Shown here one piece after another: positions 44,862 through 55,623 of a stretch of 64,000 nt of DNA. How positions within the stretch are numbered: position 1 is the first letter of the stretch; every line of letters begins with the position of its first letter. The notes beneath the pieces were generated by a model that ran no database searches, was not told where the DNA came from, and saw only the letters and a list, made by a program, of their open reading frames with translations. The position numbers and the translations under genes were made by a program. The DNA is from Ephydatia muelleri (Eukaryota > Porifera > Demospongiae > Spongillida > Spongillidae), in NCBI GenBank assembly GCA_013339895.1, contig JABACO010000066.1:62001-126000 (forward strand). Reading direction: 5' to 3'.

Positions 44862-46685
44862 AGTTCATGTTGAATTACATCATAAACTTCGAATTAACGC
44901 ACATTTTGTCCCCCAGTAAACATTGCTTTGAACGTTCCCGGGATGTCACTGCAAAAGGTCTATAGGCATATTTGATGTGCCCGATGATTACGTTTGCAGT
45001 GAAGAGAGCACATTGTACGAATACATTGTGCACATGTGTTGTTGTCTGATGTATTATTAACCTTGAATTGGGGGTATGGCGAGACAGGCAAAGGAGCATG
45101 AGTAGACCTGCAGCTAATACACTATGTGTATCCATCGCCTACTACATCCAGAGATTATACCGTATTTTCTCCGCTACTTCTACAGCTCAAAGTGTGATAG
45201 CGTCGCCCGATCGATCTTACGCGAATACAGTGTCGACAACCACGCAGCCCTGCATGTAGATGGTATGTCGCGTCACGCTGGTACATGCATATCTATGGTA
45301 CATGTAAGAGGGAACCGTAGCACGATGCATCTTGTGTCGCTCTATCGTTGGGTGTACACGACACGACACAAGCCATGAACAGTATGTGTTTAACCCTTAC
45401 AACGCACACTCGCCTCTACTGCACTGTGAGAAACACTAGCTAGGACAATATACTTCACACCATTTTCCCCACCCAGTTAAAACAATAATAGTTTACCTAT
45501 TCTTTGGCTCCAACGTTTCCATGTGTCGAGCAGTTTACTTGTGCACAACTTCGAGGTCACGCGAGCACTTCTATCACGTGAATGTGTAAACATGACCCAA
45601 ATAGTATCTGTTTTTTACTATAATTGATGTCATTATTTATCGTAAACTAAAAATGCAGCAACAATTTTTAACGCCTCTCTCACCAGTGTATTTGTGTTAC
45701 ATATACAAATGACCTCTGTTTTTCACTGTTATTATTTCTCATTTCCTGTTAAAAACTAAAAATGCAGCAAAATTACCTCTCTCACCAGTGTACTTCAACT
45801 GTACTTGTGTTAGAGATCATCATTCTCTGCTTGTGTTCCTTACTATACTGCACTGCACCAAAGAGGTACCAGTATTAACAAGTAAACTGATTGTACAATA
45901 ATTAGAAATGTTCCAATGTCATTTCCTGTTCCCTCCCTATTCCACCATAGCATATCACACACCCTCACCCCACGTCAGATTGCTTCAAGGTTCATTGTGC
46001 ACACTGCCACACAAACACAAAACCACACACAAACACAGAAAAGCACAGCAATTACAAAACATACACACCCACATACACATAGACACACATACACACTTTG
46101 ACAGGGAGTGGGGCCATCTTCTAGGGTAAAACCCAAAGCAGGACTTAAAACATCACTCCCATACCAGATTACAACAGTTGCACCCAACCCACAAAGTTCT
46201 ATGTCCATCATTTGCTCTCCAGCCAATCTTCATGGTCTATGTCATTGTCAAGGAACCTTCCACTCTCCAGACCTGCCAACAATACATATCAAAACACAAT
46301 GAGAAAATGTTGTATCATTACAAATCTGGTGCATGTAGCGTACACTGTAAAAAAAAAGAGTGGTGGATTGGCTAGACACATAACCCATCCTAACAACATA
46401 CCTGTACAGTCCAGATCTATTTTGAATAGTTCACAGTGCACATTTGTCACACACACATTTTGCAGCATGTTAACAGACACTTAGACTGACACCCAAAGGT
46501 GTATAACCCTATTTAAACCACCAAACACATGATCATATGTACACACATGAACCATGACGGCCGCAAATGTGGGCGTGTCTAACATATTGAAGGAAATGTG
46601 AATCAGCCAAAGATGGTCCCAGCTGGGCACATAACACTATGTGATTGTGTATGTGTACATCATTAACTAATTCAACAGACAATGA
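44862..46685. repeat. Spacer 4 shared blocks, no gene
   Basis: 44960-45600 corresponds to 2020-2720, and 45640-46685 to 2770-3720. Short ORFs here are repeat-derived. The block ends at the CACTA element. Confidence 0.55.
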
Positions 46686-46718
46686 CACTGTGCCAATTAG
46701 ATGTTTTCCGACCGTGTA

Positions 46719-47544
46719 GAATAGACCTTATTCGACCGCAATATGAATATATAAATGTCACGCGCTTGTAGCAATACTGACCAATTAAGTCACGTGACAT
46801 CGACGAGAGAAATTCGTTTGTGCAACAGTTTTTGTTGTAAGTAAAGCTTTATATCTTTGCTATGCCTTTATGTCATAAAAATGGTTGTAACCATTACAAA
46901 ATTCCCAGTAGTCGATGTTGTTTGACTTTTGAACTCTGTTACGCGGGAAAAATTATTATAAATGGCGCACAAAAGCTTTGTGTAAGGCTACGTTGCTTCG
47001 TGTACACATTAGAGGTACTGTGTTACTGAATTTGTACGTAGCGCACCATTACGCACTGGGAGATGTGTTTTTGCTGAATGGCCTGTAAGAACTTAGTGAC
47101 TTATCGTTCAAACACTTAATTTAATATAGTATGGTTTGTGTAAGGCTGGCTAGCTTCATTCCTTTAGACATGTGTGTTCTTTAAATTCGCTCGGTGTATT
47201 CTACGACGGTTTCTGCACTGGGAGATTATGTTTTGAACCCTTCGTATACCCGTCTTCGTATGTCATGAACTCGCAAAGCCTTGCATTTATTAATGTTCGT
47301 CAGGCCAACGAGAGGGGTTGTAGTCCCAAGCATCTTTTGGAGTCATGTACGGATCTGTTGTTATGCCTAGCATACCAAGTTTCTCATTATAGCGTGACTT
47401 CCCGACTGCATCAAGCTGCTTAAACGCATCCGATTGTTCAGCCATACTCAATAACGGCGACGCCTTTCTCAATAAACAATCAATCATGTCACATGCAAGT
47501 CACGCAATAATTTATTCATAATTGCGGTCGAATAAGGTCTATGC
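46719..47544. mobile_element. 826-bp inverted-repeat element nested in the CACTA left end
   Basis: Ends are GAATAGACCTTATTCGACCG and, inverted, GCATAGACCTTATTCGACCG, extending to about 30 bp. Directly outside are GTGTA (46714-46718) and GTGTA (47545-47549), a 5-bp target duplication. Removing it restores the CACTA sub-terminal sequence, which then aligns with the right end. It carries two convergent open starts: plus-strand MPLCHKNGCNHYKIPSSRCC at 46863 and a minus-strand 65-codon frame at 47487-47290. Confidence 0.8.
47290..47487 (-). pseudogene. Truncated reading frame inside the nested element
   Basis: 65 codons: MAEQSDAFKQLDAVGKSRYN, EKLGMLGITTDPYMTPKDAW and WPDEH before a stop. Resembles the N-terminal part of the DPY/YKSLEA-type proteins suggested at 44463-44861. 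It is probably the remnant of the element's own gene after internal deletion. Confidence 0.45.
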
Positions 47545-47549
47545 GTGTA

Positions 47550-47760
47550 TCCACTTTGCTTACACGTGTTTAACACTTGCGGTAAACACGGTGTATACAG
47601 CAGTGGATAACTAGTGGAAGGAGACTGTCTTACACTCTAGTGTATAACTGATGGATAACAACTGTGTATAACGCCGTGTATGGAGATGATAACAAGCGTA
47701 CAACAAGCGTTATTAGAGTGAATGCAAAACGAAACTATCTGTATAACTCCGCATATTTAT
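47550..47760. repeat. CACTA left sub-terminal repeats
   Basis: Clustered variants of GTGTATAAC, GTGGATAAC and GATAACA (for example 47606, 47641, 47664 and 47684), matching the right sub-terminal cluster at 53380-53660. In CACTA elements such repeats are transposase-binding sites. Confidence 0.65.
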
Positions 47761-47906
47761 GACGCGTTGTGACGATCGCATTATCTTATTTATTTTTATA
47801 ATAGTAGGAAAAGAAAATTAATCACATCAAAACGTATAATTCAGGTACATGTAAATGCATTGCATGCACAAGATCTGAGAACAAATTAAAGGCTCAGTGT
47901 TCGCGG

Positions 47907-49001
47907 CTAGGATTTCACCATCCAGGCATGTAAACCAGCCGGGGCCTGTAACTGGAGAAGAGGTCCATCAATCCTTTCTTTTCTGGCCACTTTCCATGTG
48001 TCTGTTCCCCGTCTATCCAGCTCGTCCATCCAATTATTAATTCTTTCCGATCTCCAGCTAGGCCGTCTTCTTTCTATTTTCCCATCACCCGTAGTTTCTT
48101 CCTCCGACATCATGCCAGTTGCAATGCACTTCCATGCCTCCATTTCTTCATTTGTAAGGACTTTACTGCGGCGCTCCCAAAGCTAGTTATGACACTACAT
48201 TCGTAACGCTATGATTATATCACACACGTACCCTTTGCTGCCTTGCTCGAACGCTTATTCGTTTTTGGCGGTCGTCAGTAACTACTCGCTTTAGAGTCTT
48301 CCTGTAAGTTCTTAGTGCAGCTAGAGAATAGAATAGATATTGAATAAATCGAACAAATGAACGAATTGGAACAAAACACATGTGACTTACACTGTACTTC
48401 AATGTATTGAAATTCACTTAGTTCCTGATGAAGTTTCTTACAAACTCCTTCGTTGTGGGGACTTTCCAAACTATATGCATGTGAATCAAAATTTTTAGCA
48501 GAACTGACAAAAGCATGCTTGCTTACGGTTCTTCGGTTCTGAGTTGTGAACCTTCATTGAAAGATTTTAAAAGTTTGTGTACACTGCTCTACTCGATTGA
48601 AAGCATACATGCATTGAGCAAATGAATGGCTGCTAATTTAGCTTGGCAAACCTGAAGACACAACGGAGTACGTCTTTTCCTTTTTGCAGGCTCTGCTGGG
48701 GCCTCTGATGTACAAGTCCCTTTATCAGCCTCTAACGCCTGCACTTTGATTTCAAGGGTACTCAATTTCTGACAGATTCCCTCCATTTTTACATTCACTT
48801 TGGCCATCTCATTGGCGACAAGTGATTTGACGTCATGCCACATAGTAGAAACCGCATCTACTGGAGCTGGTGTTCTACTACCGCGAGAGATTACAGATCT
48901 TGGTGACGCGATGTCATCATTGTAAGGAAGTGCTTTATTTAAAAGAAAAACTATATAAATTGTTGCATATAGAACCCTAAATTGTCGAAGTGCATGTACT
49001 G

Positions 49002-49055
<54 letters not shown>

Positions 49056-49227
49056 GCGCGCACACACACCACACACCGGCACGCACACACGCACACACAC
49101 ACATACACACCACACACCGGCACGCACACACGCACACAGACACACACACACATCCACACACACAGACACACGCACGCACACACACACATACACACCACAC
49201 ACCGGCACGCACACACGCACACATGCA

Positions 49228-49282
<55 letters not shown>

Positions 49283-49325
49283 CCTGCGGAGGGTATTCTT
49301 GCCGGAGGTGTTACTTGACTCGTTC
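47907..49325 (-). CDS. CACTA accessory gene (second ORF), multi-exon, 5' end unresolved
   Basis: The terminal exon 47907-48182 (from [17 protein letters not shown] through [19 protein letters not shown] to a stop) joins in frame through a 49-bp intron to exon 48232-48320 ([20 protein letters not shown]). That joins through a 70-bp intron to exon 48391-48503 ([19 protein letters not shown]). Further upstream are a likely exon 48653-48932 with a coiled-coil-like stretch ([20 protein letters not shown]) and a basic AKRKRRT motif, and a small one at 49284-49325. I could not fit a consistent phase between 48653 and 48503. A possible first exon at 49389-49538 (MDRYTYSPRRSLYSGPNSF) ends in TAA before its donor-like GTATGT. 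Coiled-coil and basic segments suit a DNA-binding helper protein, as in other CACTA elements; that role is inferred. Confidence 0.6.
49003..49281. repeat. CA microsatellite with CACGCAC and CCGGCACGC variants
   Basis: About 280 bp, containing three repeats of a higher-order unit ACACCGGCACGCACACACGC. It lies in an intron of the accessory gene. Long Val-Cys or His-Thr frames over it are meaningless. Confidence 0.95.
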
Positions 49326-49661
49326 CTATTAATATTTAGATGTAGAACACATGCAAAATTGTATTCCATAATGTGTAACATACTTATGTGACAAATTCGA
49401 GACGAAGATCTTCCAGCTGATCCGTAAAACGATTCAGCATTTTGCAGGCTATCTCCGGTGAAACTTCGTGAGAGTCAACGAAACTGTTAGGACCAGAATA
49501 TAATGATCTTCTTGGTGAATACGTGTACCTGTCCATCAAAAGACTCAAGCAGTCGATTTCAATGAATCATACTCCGCAGCTGCCCATGCGCACGTGCATT
49601 TCGTCATAATTGTAAAATTTCGAATTTCACATCAGCTTTTTTTTTTACCCTCATACAAAGC

Positions 49662-52603
49662 ATGGAAGGGCCAAATAAGCGATACAGATGCTGGATTTGT
49701 CAACAAGACTTATCACGATCTGTCTATTACAGGCATATGCGACGAAATGGATGTCCCGCTTTGGTCAGAATGCAGACAAAGGAATGTCATACGACAAAGG
49801 GTACTAATACACGTACGTCACAAGAAACAAGTAACCTCAGCGTTGATATGGAAGAAGAGAGCAGCGATATGGATAACGTGAACGACAGGTACACGCTGTG
49901 CACCGAAGAGGCGGAAGAGCAGCCAACTTCCGCGGCTGATGACTTGCATCTCGAAGACAGAAATGTTAATGTAATGGAAAACGCAGATGCTTATCAGGAA
50001 ACAGAAGTCGTCCTCGATTCAGATTACGATGACTTAGCCTTTGATTGCACAGGCTGTAGCACTCCTGAAGGTTCTAAGACCGGTTGGTTCGCATCCGACG
50101 ATAAACAGTTTCCTTTTGGTGCCATATGTCTGTTCCTCAATTATTATCAACTCAAATTTCATGTACCAGACAGAGGAATGCAACTTCTTCTTTCTTTCCT
50201 AAAAGTCATGATTGCTCTAATCTCACTAATAGTTCCATCCAACTCATCATTAAAGCTCCTAATGAATCAATTTCCTTCTTCTCTGAATGCAATGAGAACA
50301 AGACTGAGTGTTGAACAAAGAGAACTTCTGCAGTATGTTATGTGTCCGAAGTGTGATACTCTATGTGGTGAAGCAAAGGTCGTGATATTTTCCAATCAAA
50401 ATAGGTGCTCACATGTACCATTTCCAAATCACCCTCATAAGAGCCGTAGAGTTGCTTGCCAGTTTTTAATTTGCAAAGTAGTCAAGTTTTCAAAAATGTC
50501 GAAGACTTTACCTCAAAAAACATACATTTATAGTAGTATACTAAAAACAATTAAAAGCCTAATAACCAGAAAGAGCATTTATTCTAATTTGGATGGATGT
50601 CTAGAAGTTTCAATGGAAAATATGTTGACATTTATGATGGTGCAATATGGAATGAGTTTACTGTTGTAAATGGAAGACCCTTTTTGGATGTACCATACAA
50701 TTTAGGTTTAATCCTTAACGTGGATTGGTTTCAACCTTATGAACACACGCAATACAGTATAGGTGTAATTTATCTTGCTATTCTAAATTTACCAAGATCA
50801 GAACGATATAAGTTGGAGAATGTCATTATTGTGGGTTGTATACCTGGTCCAAAGGAACCCAGCAATATCAATCCTTACTTAAAGCCACTTGTGGATGAAC
50901 TCTTAGTCTTATGGGAAGGAATAACAATAGATTCTCCTTCATGTGATTTACCAATATGTATTCGTGGTGCATTACTTGCAGTGTCCTGTGATGTACCTGC
51001 AACTAGAAAGGTGTGCGGATTTTCTGGTCATTCAGCTACCATGGGGTGTTCTAAATGTTTAAAATCTTTTACCTGCCTGTCCTTTGGAGAGAAGCTAGAT
51101 TATTCAGGCTTTGATAGAGATGCTTGGATTCCACGAAGTATGGAACAACATCTACTTGCAATTCATGAATTGGAATCTGCAAGGACCCCAACAGAAGTAC
51201 AGCAAGTAATTAAAAAGAATGGTGTCAGATACAGTGAACTTTTACGTCTTCCTTACTTTGATATCATAAGACAGCATGTGACAGATGCCATGCACAATAT
51301 GTATTTAGGAACAGCAAAGCATGTTGTAAGCATATGGAAGGATAGGGGAATTTTAGGAAATGCTGACTTTGATATTATACAAACTAGAATTGATAGTATG
51401 CTTGTTCCAATTGAGATAGGACGCATACCGTATAAAATAAGTTCTAAATTTAGTGAACTCACTGCAGACCAGTGGCGTAATTGGACAAATATTTATTCAT
51501 TATATGCACTGAAAGGTATTCTACCAGAAAGGGATTATGCATGTTGGACAATATTTGTTGAGGCATCAATCATTTTGTCCCAGTCATCACTGTCACCTGA
51601 TGATGTTTCATTAGCAGACACCAAAATAATTGGATTTTGTAAAACATTTGAAGAGCTGTATGGAAAGACAGCATGCACACCAAACATGCATCTTCATGCA
51701 CATCTTAAAGATTGCATAATAGACTTTGGGCCAATTTCATCCTTTTGGGTATTTCCATTTGAGCGCTATAATGGAGTGATGGGATCGTTCATTAATAATT
51801 GGAGGAGTCCTGAGATGCAGATAATGAGAAAATTTACATCCTATCAGAATATTGTATCATGTGCAAGTGACTCATCACTCGATTGTTCCCTTCATGATTT
51901 CATCCAATCTTGCATAATTTCTGAATGTCATGTTGGATCTCTTCAGTCAACCATTGCGGATGTTTATAAGCAAGACATGTATGCCAGAAATATATTTGGT
52001 GACAACATTAATGCTATATTTTCATCAAACCATCATGCAATTCTTTCAAAGTGTTATGAAAGATATTTAAATGACATAGAACTTACTGCTTTGTCGGCTG
52101 TGTATCACAAACTATATCCCAATATAAACCAATTTGAGCAGCCAGTTTCTCGTCGACATTTGATTTGCAGTGATATTGAAATACACGGAGAACGTTTTTT
52201 GTCAGCAAAATCAAAATCTCAACGTTCTGCAGTGGTTATGGCATCCTGGTATGATTCTGATGGGCAAGTCAACCTACACACTGCTGCATCATACAGATTT
52301 GGAATTGTGCAGTATTTCTTGAAGCATGCATATCATATTGATGTTTCGGACGAACCCAGCATGAAAAATACAGACCACCTGTTTGCCAAAGTTACTTGGT
52401 ATGGAAAGCATCCTAGGGAGAATCACTTCCCTGACCCAATTAGAGTTGTGACAACCTTGTTTGAAAGTGAGGGTCCAGCATCATTTATACCTGTGAGCCG
52501 TATAGCAAATAGGTGTGCTATTGCAAACAATCAGTACATTCAATTTGATTACGGAGAAGATTGTGTTTGTGTTGTGTCTCCATTGGTAAAGCACGGCTAT
52601 TAA
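49662..52603 (+). CDS. CACTA/EnSpm tnp2-type transposase, one frame break
   Basis: Two overlapping frames form one gene. Frame 1 (49662-50592) starts MEGPNKRYRCWICQQDL, a Cys/His finger (CWIC...YYRHMRRNGC), then an acidic linker, then a second Cys pair (CPKCDTLC...CSHVPFP). Frame 2 (from about 50594 to 52603) carries the tnp2 core: DVYDG-like VDIYDGAIW, LNVDWFQPYEHTQYSIG, LPRSERYKLENVI, GCIPGPKEP, then SCDVPATRKVCGFSGHSATM and GCSKCLK, and FPFERYNGVMGSFINNW. The Asp of VDWFQP, Asp of CDVPA and Glu of FERYNG are the likely DDE residues. The break lies at GGATGGATGTC (50591-50601), a GGAT repeat where loss of one 4-bp unit would explain it. Total about 980 aa, normal for the family. It is divergent from the accessory gene across a shared 120-340-bp promoter region. 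Confidence 0.88.
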
Positions 52604-52937
52604 AACCATTATTAAATGTGCTTTCATTTGCTATTATTATATAAAATTTTCAGCTGATTTACATATTGCGTTGACAGATAAAAATCATTCATCATTCGCC
52701 TCAGGCATCACGCAGCAGCAGCAGCAGGCTTATGTTGTGACCACTCTAAGACAGGTATTAATCAGGCTAATTATGTGAAAACAGATACATTTTTCAGTAG
52801 CAAATTCATCATACTGTATTATTGAAGCGGTAAACTGGGTAGCTAAATGTTGATATTGCTTTGTACATGTAAAGAAAGAAATTGACATCATATGGCAATA
52901 TGCATGCATAAATTATTCTGCATATCATTGCAACCAG
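52604..52937. other. CACTA 3' region, no gene
   Basis: Includes a GCAGCAGCAGCAGCAGG run (52712-52728) and AT-rich sequence. An ATAAAA stretch near 52640 may serve polyadenylation. Nothing else seen. Confidence 0.4.
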
Positions 52938-53306
52938 TTATACAACACTATTCAGTAGAACATTGCATTTAGAGTTCAGAGTTGGATGAGTGGGAGTGGA
53001 TGACCAGGAGCCTAGCAATTCTTGAGAATGTTTCATTAGCAGTGATTTCCCAGTCTCCATACGCCTCCACTCACATTTAGCCTCTTTTGAGACAACCCAA
53101 AGCACCTCTTCACTCACTGCAGCTGAGGCACCTGAGGTCTGACAAGCATCTGAAATCTTAGAATTTTTGAGGGTATGTGTAACCTTGATGTCTAATGCTG
53201 CAGACCGAGACTGTGACCAGTTTGGTATCACAATGTCACCGGGGCTTTGGCTGGACCAATACCACAACCTTGCTCCAAAAGAGGGGAATGATGAGTACGA
53301 CGGCAA
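52938..53306 (-). pseudogene. Another endonuclease-like retroelement fragment inside the CACTA element
   Basis: A minus-strand frame of 122 codons reads PGDIVIPNWSQSRSAALDIK then VTHTLKNSKISDACQTSGAS and SKEAKCEW. This follows the pattern (P)(A)D-I-x2-x-W-x6-AALDI-x-V seen in 28347-29160 (RPADILASNW...AAFDLTV), with Gly for Ala or Arg before the Asp. It looks like a small relic of the same broad family, on the opposite strand to the transposase. Chance similarity cannot be excluded. Confidence 0.5.
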
Positions 53307-53379
53307 AAGTCAGCAATACAATCACGTTTGCAGTTGTGTCGTGTCACCATGCACATCCCCGGCATAACGACAAATTAAA

Positions 53380-53660
53380 TTCCCGGTTATACGCCTTAGG
53401 ATATACAAAGCTTATCCAGGTTGAATGCGGTCGTTGTATACAAAGTGTAAACACGCAATCCACACCTCGGTGTATAACATGCGTAAGTAGACTGAAACGC
53501 TTGTTATACATCTAGAGTAACGCGCGTTAAACGATAGAGTGGATAACACGTGTACTACGAGCGAAAACACAAGTTATACATCAAATGCATATGCAGCATG
53601 TACACACACTCATAAAACACATGTAAAACGGGCGGATACACCTTGTGGATAATTTCAATT
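53380..53660. repeat. CACTA right sub-terminal repeats
   Basis: Multiple GTTATAC/GTATAAC and GTGGATAA variants (53386, 53435, 53472, 53501, 53541, 53573 and 53645), mirroring 47550-47760. Confidence 0.65.
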
Positions 53661-53735
53661 TGGCATGGTGCAGTACAGCACTACCTCACAATACCAAATA
53701 CGTTTAGTGCCATTGTGCACACCTGCAACAAACTT

Positions 53736-53823
53736 ATAACTCGACTTTTTCTTTGTACATCTATGTGGTTGGCTCTTTGTAAACAAACAACCACATAGAT
53801 GTACAAAGAAAAGGTCGAGTTAT
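53736..53823. repeat. Hairpin-forming inverted repeat, copy 2
   Basis: Same as 15626-15713 with one mismatch between the arms (ACTTTTT against AAAAGGT). Confidence 0.85.
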
Positions 53824-54236
53824 ATGCTAAACCTTTTGAGACCTCCAGCCGTGGATGCTTCGGTACTTGACATTGTAGCAAATGTTTGCAGCACGTGCAC
53901 ATGCACTTAGACTGCACTTAGACTGCACTAAACTTCCGAGCAAACCTCTTCCGAGCAAACCTATTTAAACCTTCCCTCACGTGGCCATCACATGCTGTAC
54001 AACCAACCACATACAGAGGGAGCATAGTTTCTGACTAATTCACTGTGTTCAACAGACAGAAACGTATATCTGCCCCCAGTACAGAGCTACCCCTAAACCA
54101 ATACCAAATAGGTTTAGCAACATTGAGCACGCATGCAACACACAAACACACAACCACATATATATATAGATGTACATGTACAAAGAAAGGGTCGAGTTAT
54201 ATGTCTAGGTCTCCAACCATCTCTGAACTGAATCCT

Positions 54237-54427
54237 TCACATACCCATCTTTGGCAGATTCTGTTCTCCAGCAGCCATGCCGCTTAAACCACCTATCCTG
54301 CACACCAGCATTGGCTCCACCATGGCCTTCAACATATCGGCTATCACAGATTTCTTTTGAACCTTGGGCTTTGCTTCAATCTTTCCAAGGTCTGGGTCCT
54401 CCAAATTACTCAGTAGAGGCCAAACCC
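54237..54427 (-). pseudogene. Terminal exon, type B copy 2, altered end
   Basis: Counterpart of 16058-16284 with the same acceptor and core (SNLEDPDLGKIEAKPKVQKK). A 4-bp deletion near 54290 changes the last 20 or so residues to GLSGMAAGEQNLPKMGM. Confidence 0.45.
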
Positions 54428-54697
54428 CTGAAGCAAATACATTTTCAGCGATCATATTTACACACATTTACCATGACAGCTGCAAATGTGGCATATACAA
54501 CATATTACTGGAATGTGAAGCAGCCAAAGATGGTCACAGCTGGGCACATAACATTATGTGATTGTGTATGTGTACTTCATTAACTAATTCAACAGACAAT
54601 GACTTAGGAAATTATTTCCTCACTATATACTGTAACTGCCCCACCTATCCTCTTGTCACAACACCAGATTGGTTAAAGGTGCATTTGCACCCTGCCA

Positions 54698-54700
54698 CAC

Positions 54701-54753
<53 letters not shown>

Positions 54754-54812
54754 CACACACACACACATACCACACAACACACACACACACACAACACACA
54801 CACACACACACA
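54698..54812. repeat. CA microsatellite, type B copy 2
   Basis: About 115 bp, the equivalent of 16543-16652. Confidence 0.95.
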
Positions 54813-54875
54813 ATGAGAGGCAGGGAGGGAGGGAGGGCGCAACCAATGGTACCACTCTTATACTACAACATGTAC

Positions 54876-54954
54876 CTGTCCTGGTTTGCCTGTTCCTGAC
54901 CTTGATCCTGTCCTGTGTGGAGGTAGAGGATGTCCTCATCCCCCTTGGATCATC
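54876..54954 (-). CDS. Candidate coding exon, Arg/Thr-rich (type B copy 2)
   Basis: Counterpart of 16717-16795, reading DDPRGMRTSSTSTQDRIKVR, with splice sites kept. Its partner exon downstream is frame-altered. Confidence 0.4.
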
Positions 54955-55320
54955 CTGAAGTTTCACTATACATTTGTTGTGTGTACTCTCTTCATACTGT
55001 CAGTGGCGGACACACGAGAGGGAATGTATTTGCATGGATACCTTCATGGAACACATAACAATTCGCAAACACATACATGCATACAAAACATGAAATTAGT
55101 TGTGACAATATGCCACCTTCACTAGAACATGAAGGGAGTGGGTGAGGGAGTAAAGCAGTGAGGAAGGAAGGGAGCGAGATGGTTTCAAGCAATGGCACCC
55201 CTCTTCTACTACAACATGTACATACACCAATAGGTAAATGTGGCAGTACACCTGCACACTACAGCATACGAGAGAGGGAGATAAATTTCAACCCATTGCA
55301 GGTACCACTCTCATACTCAC

Positions 55321-55431
55321 ATGAACAGATGCCAACGTTGTACTAGAGACCTCCACACATCTTCACAGAGAAGATGGTGCCCTGATCAAATACCTTGCGT
55401 GTCTGTTCCACAGTACATTGCGTGACACAAT
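55321..55431 (-). pseudogene. Cys-rich exon, type B copy 2, with nonsense codon
   Basis: Same TAG (plus-strand CTA at 55343-55345) as 17162-17272; also Glu to Asp at the first codon. Confidence 0.6.
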
Positions 55432-55596
55432 CTGGAACAGTAAGTAGAGATGTAATGCAAGGGGGAAGAGGAGGTAGGAGGGGCATGGGGAGAGGGGAGG
55501 GGAAAGAATCATAATGGGAAAGGCACCAATATGGAGGGGGAGGAGGATATGGTGCCAATCCAGGGGTGTGTTTAGCGAGGCTCTTCGGTGCTCGAG

Positions 55597-55623
55597 CACA
55601 CACACACACACACACACACACAC
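55597..55623. repeat. Short CA tract
   Basis: About 13 CA units; the equivalent of 17439-17461. Confidence 0.9.

Larger units (their letters stand above)
46686..53670. mobile_element. CACTA/EnSpm DNA transposon, about 7 kb
   Basis: An interruption of the array repeats with imperfect inverted termini: left CACTGTGCCAATTAGATG (46686) and right, read inward, CACCATGCCAAATTGAAAT (53670). Both sides have sub-terminal repeats related to GTGTATAAC/GTGGATAAC. It encodes a tnp2-type transposase (plus) and a divergent accessory gene (minus), the usual two-gene plan of CACTA elements. A smaller inverted-repeat element is inserted in its left end. The flanks come from different positions of the spacer block (16440-like on the left, 15572-like on the right), so the surrounding block was rearranged, and no target-site duplication is seen. 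Confidence 0.82.

Noticed and set aside
48589..49391. Val-Cys and His-Thr repeat proteins over the CA tract
   Set aside because: Dinucleotide repeats give open frames on both strands; only the 48653-48932 part has exon-like sequence and splice sites.
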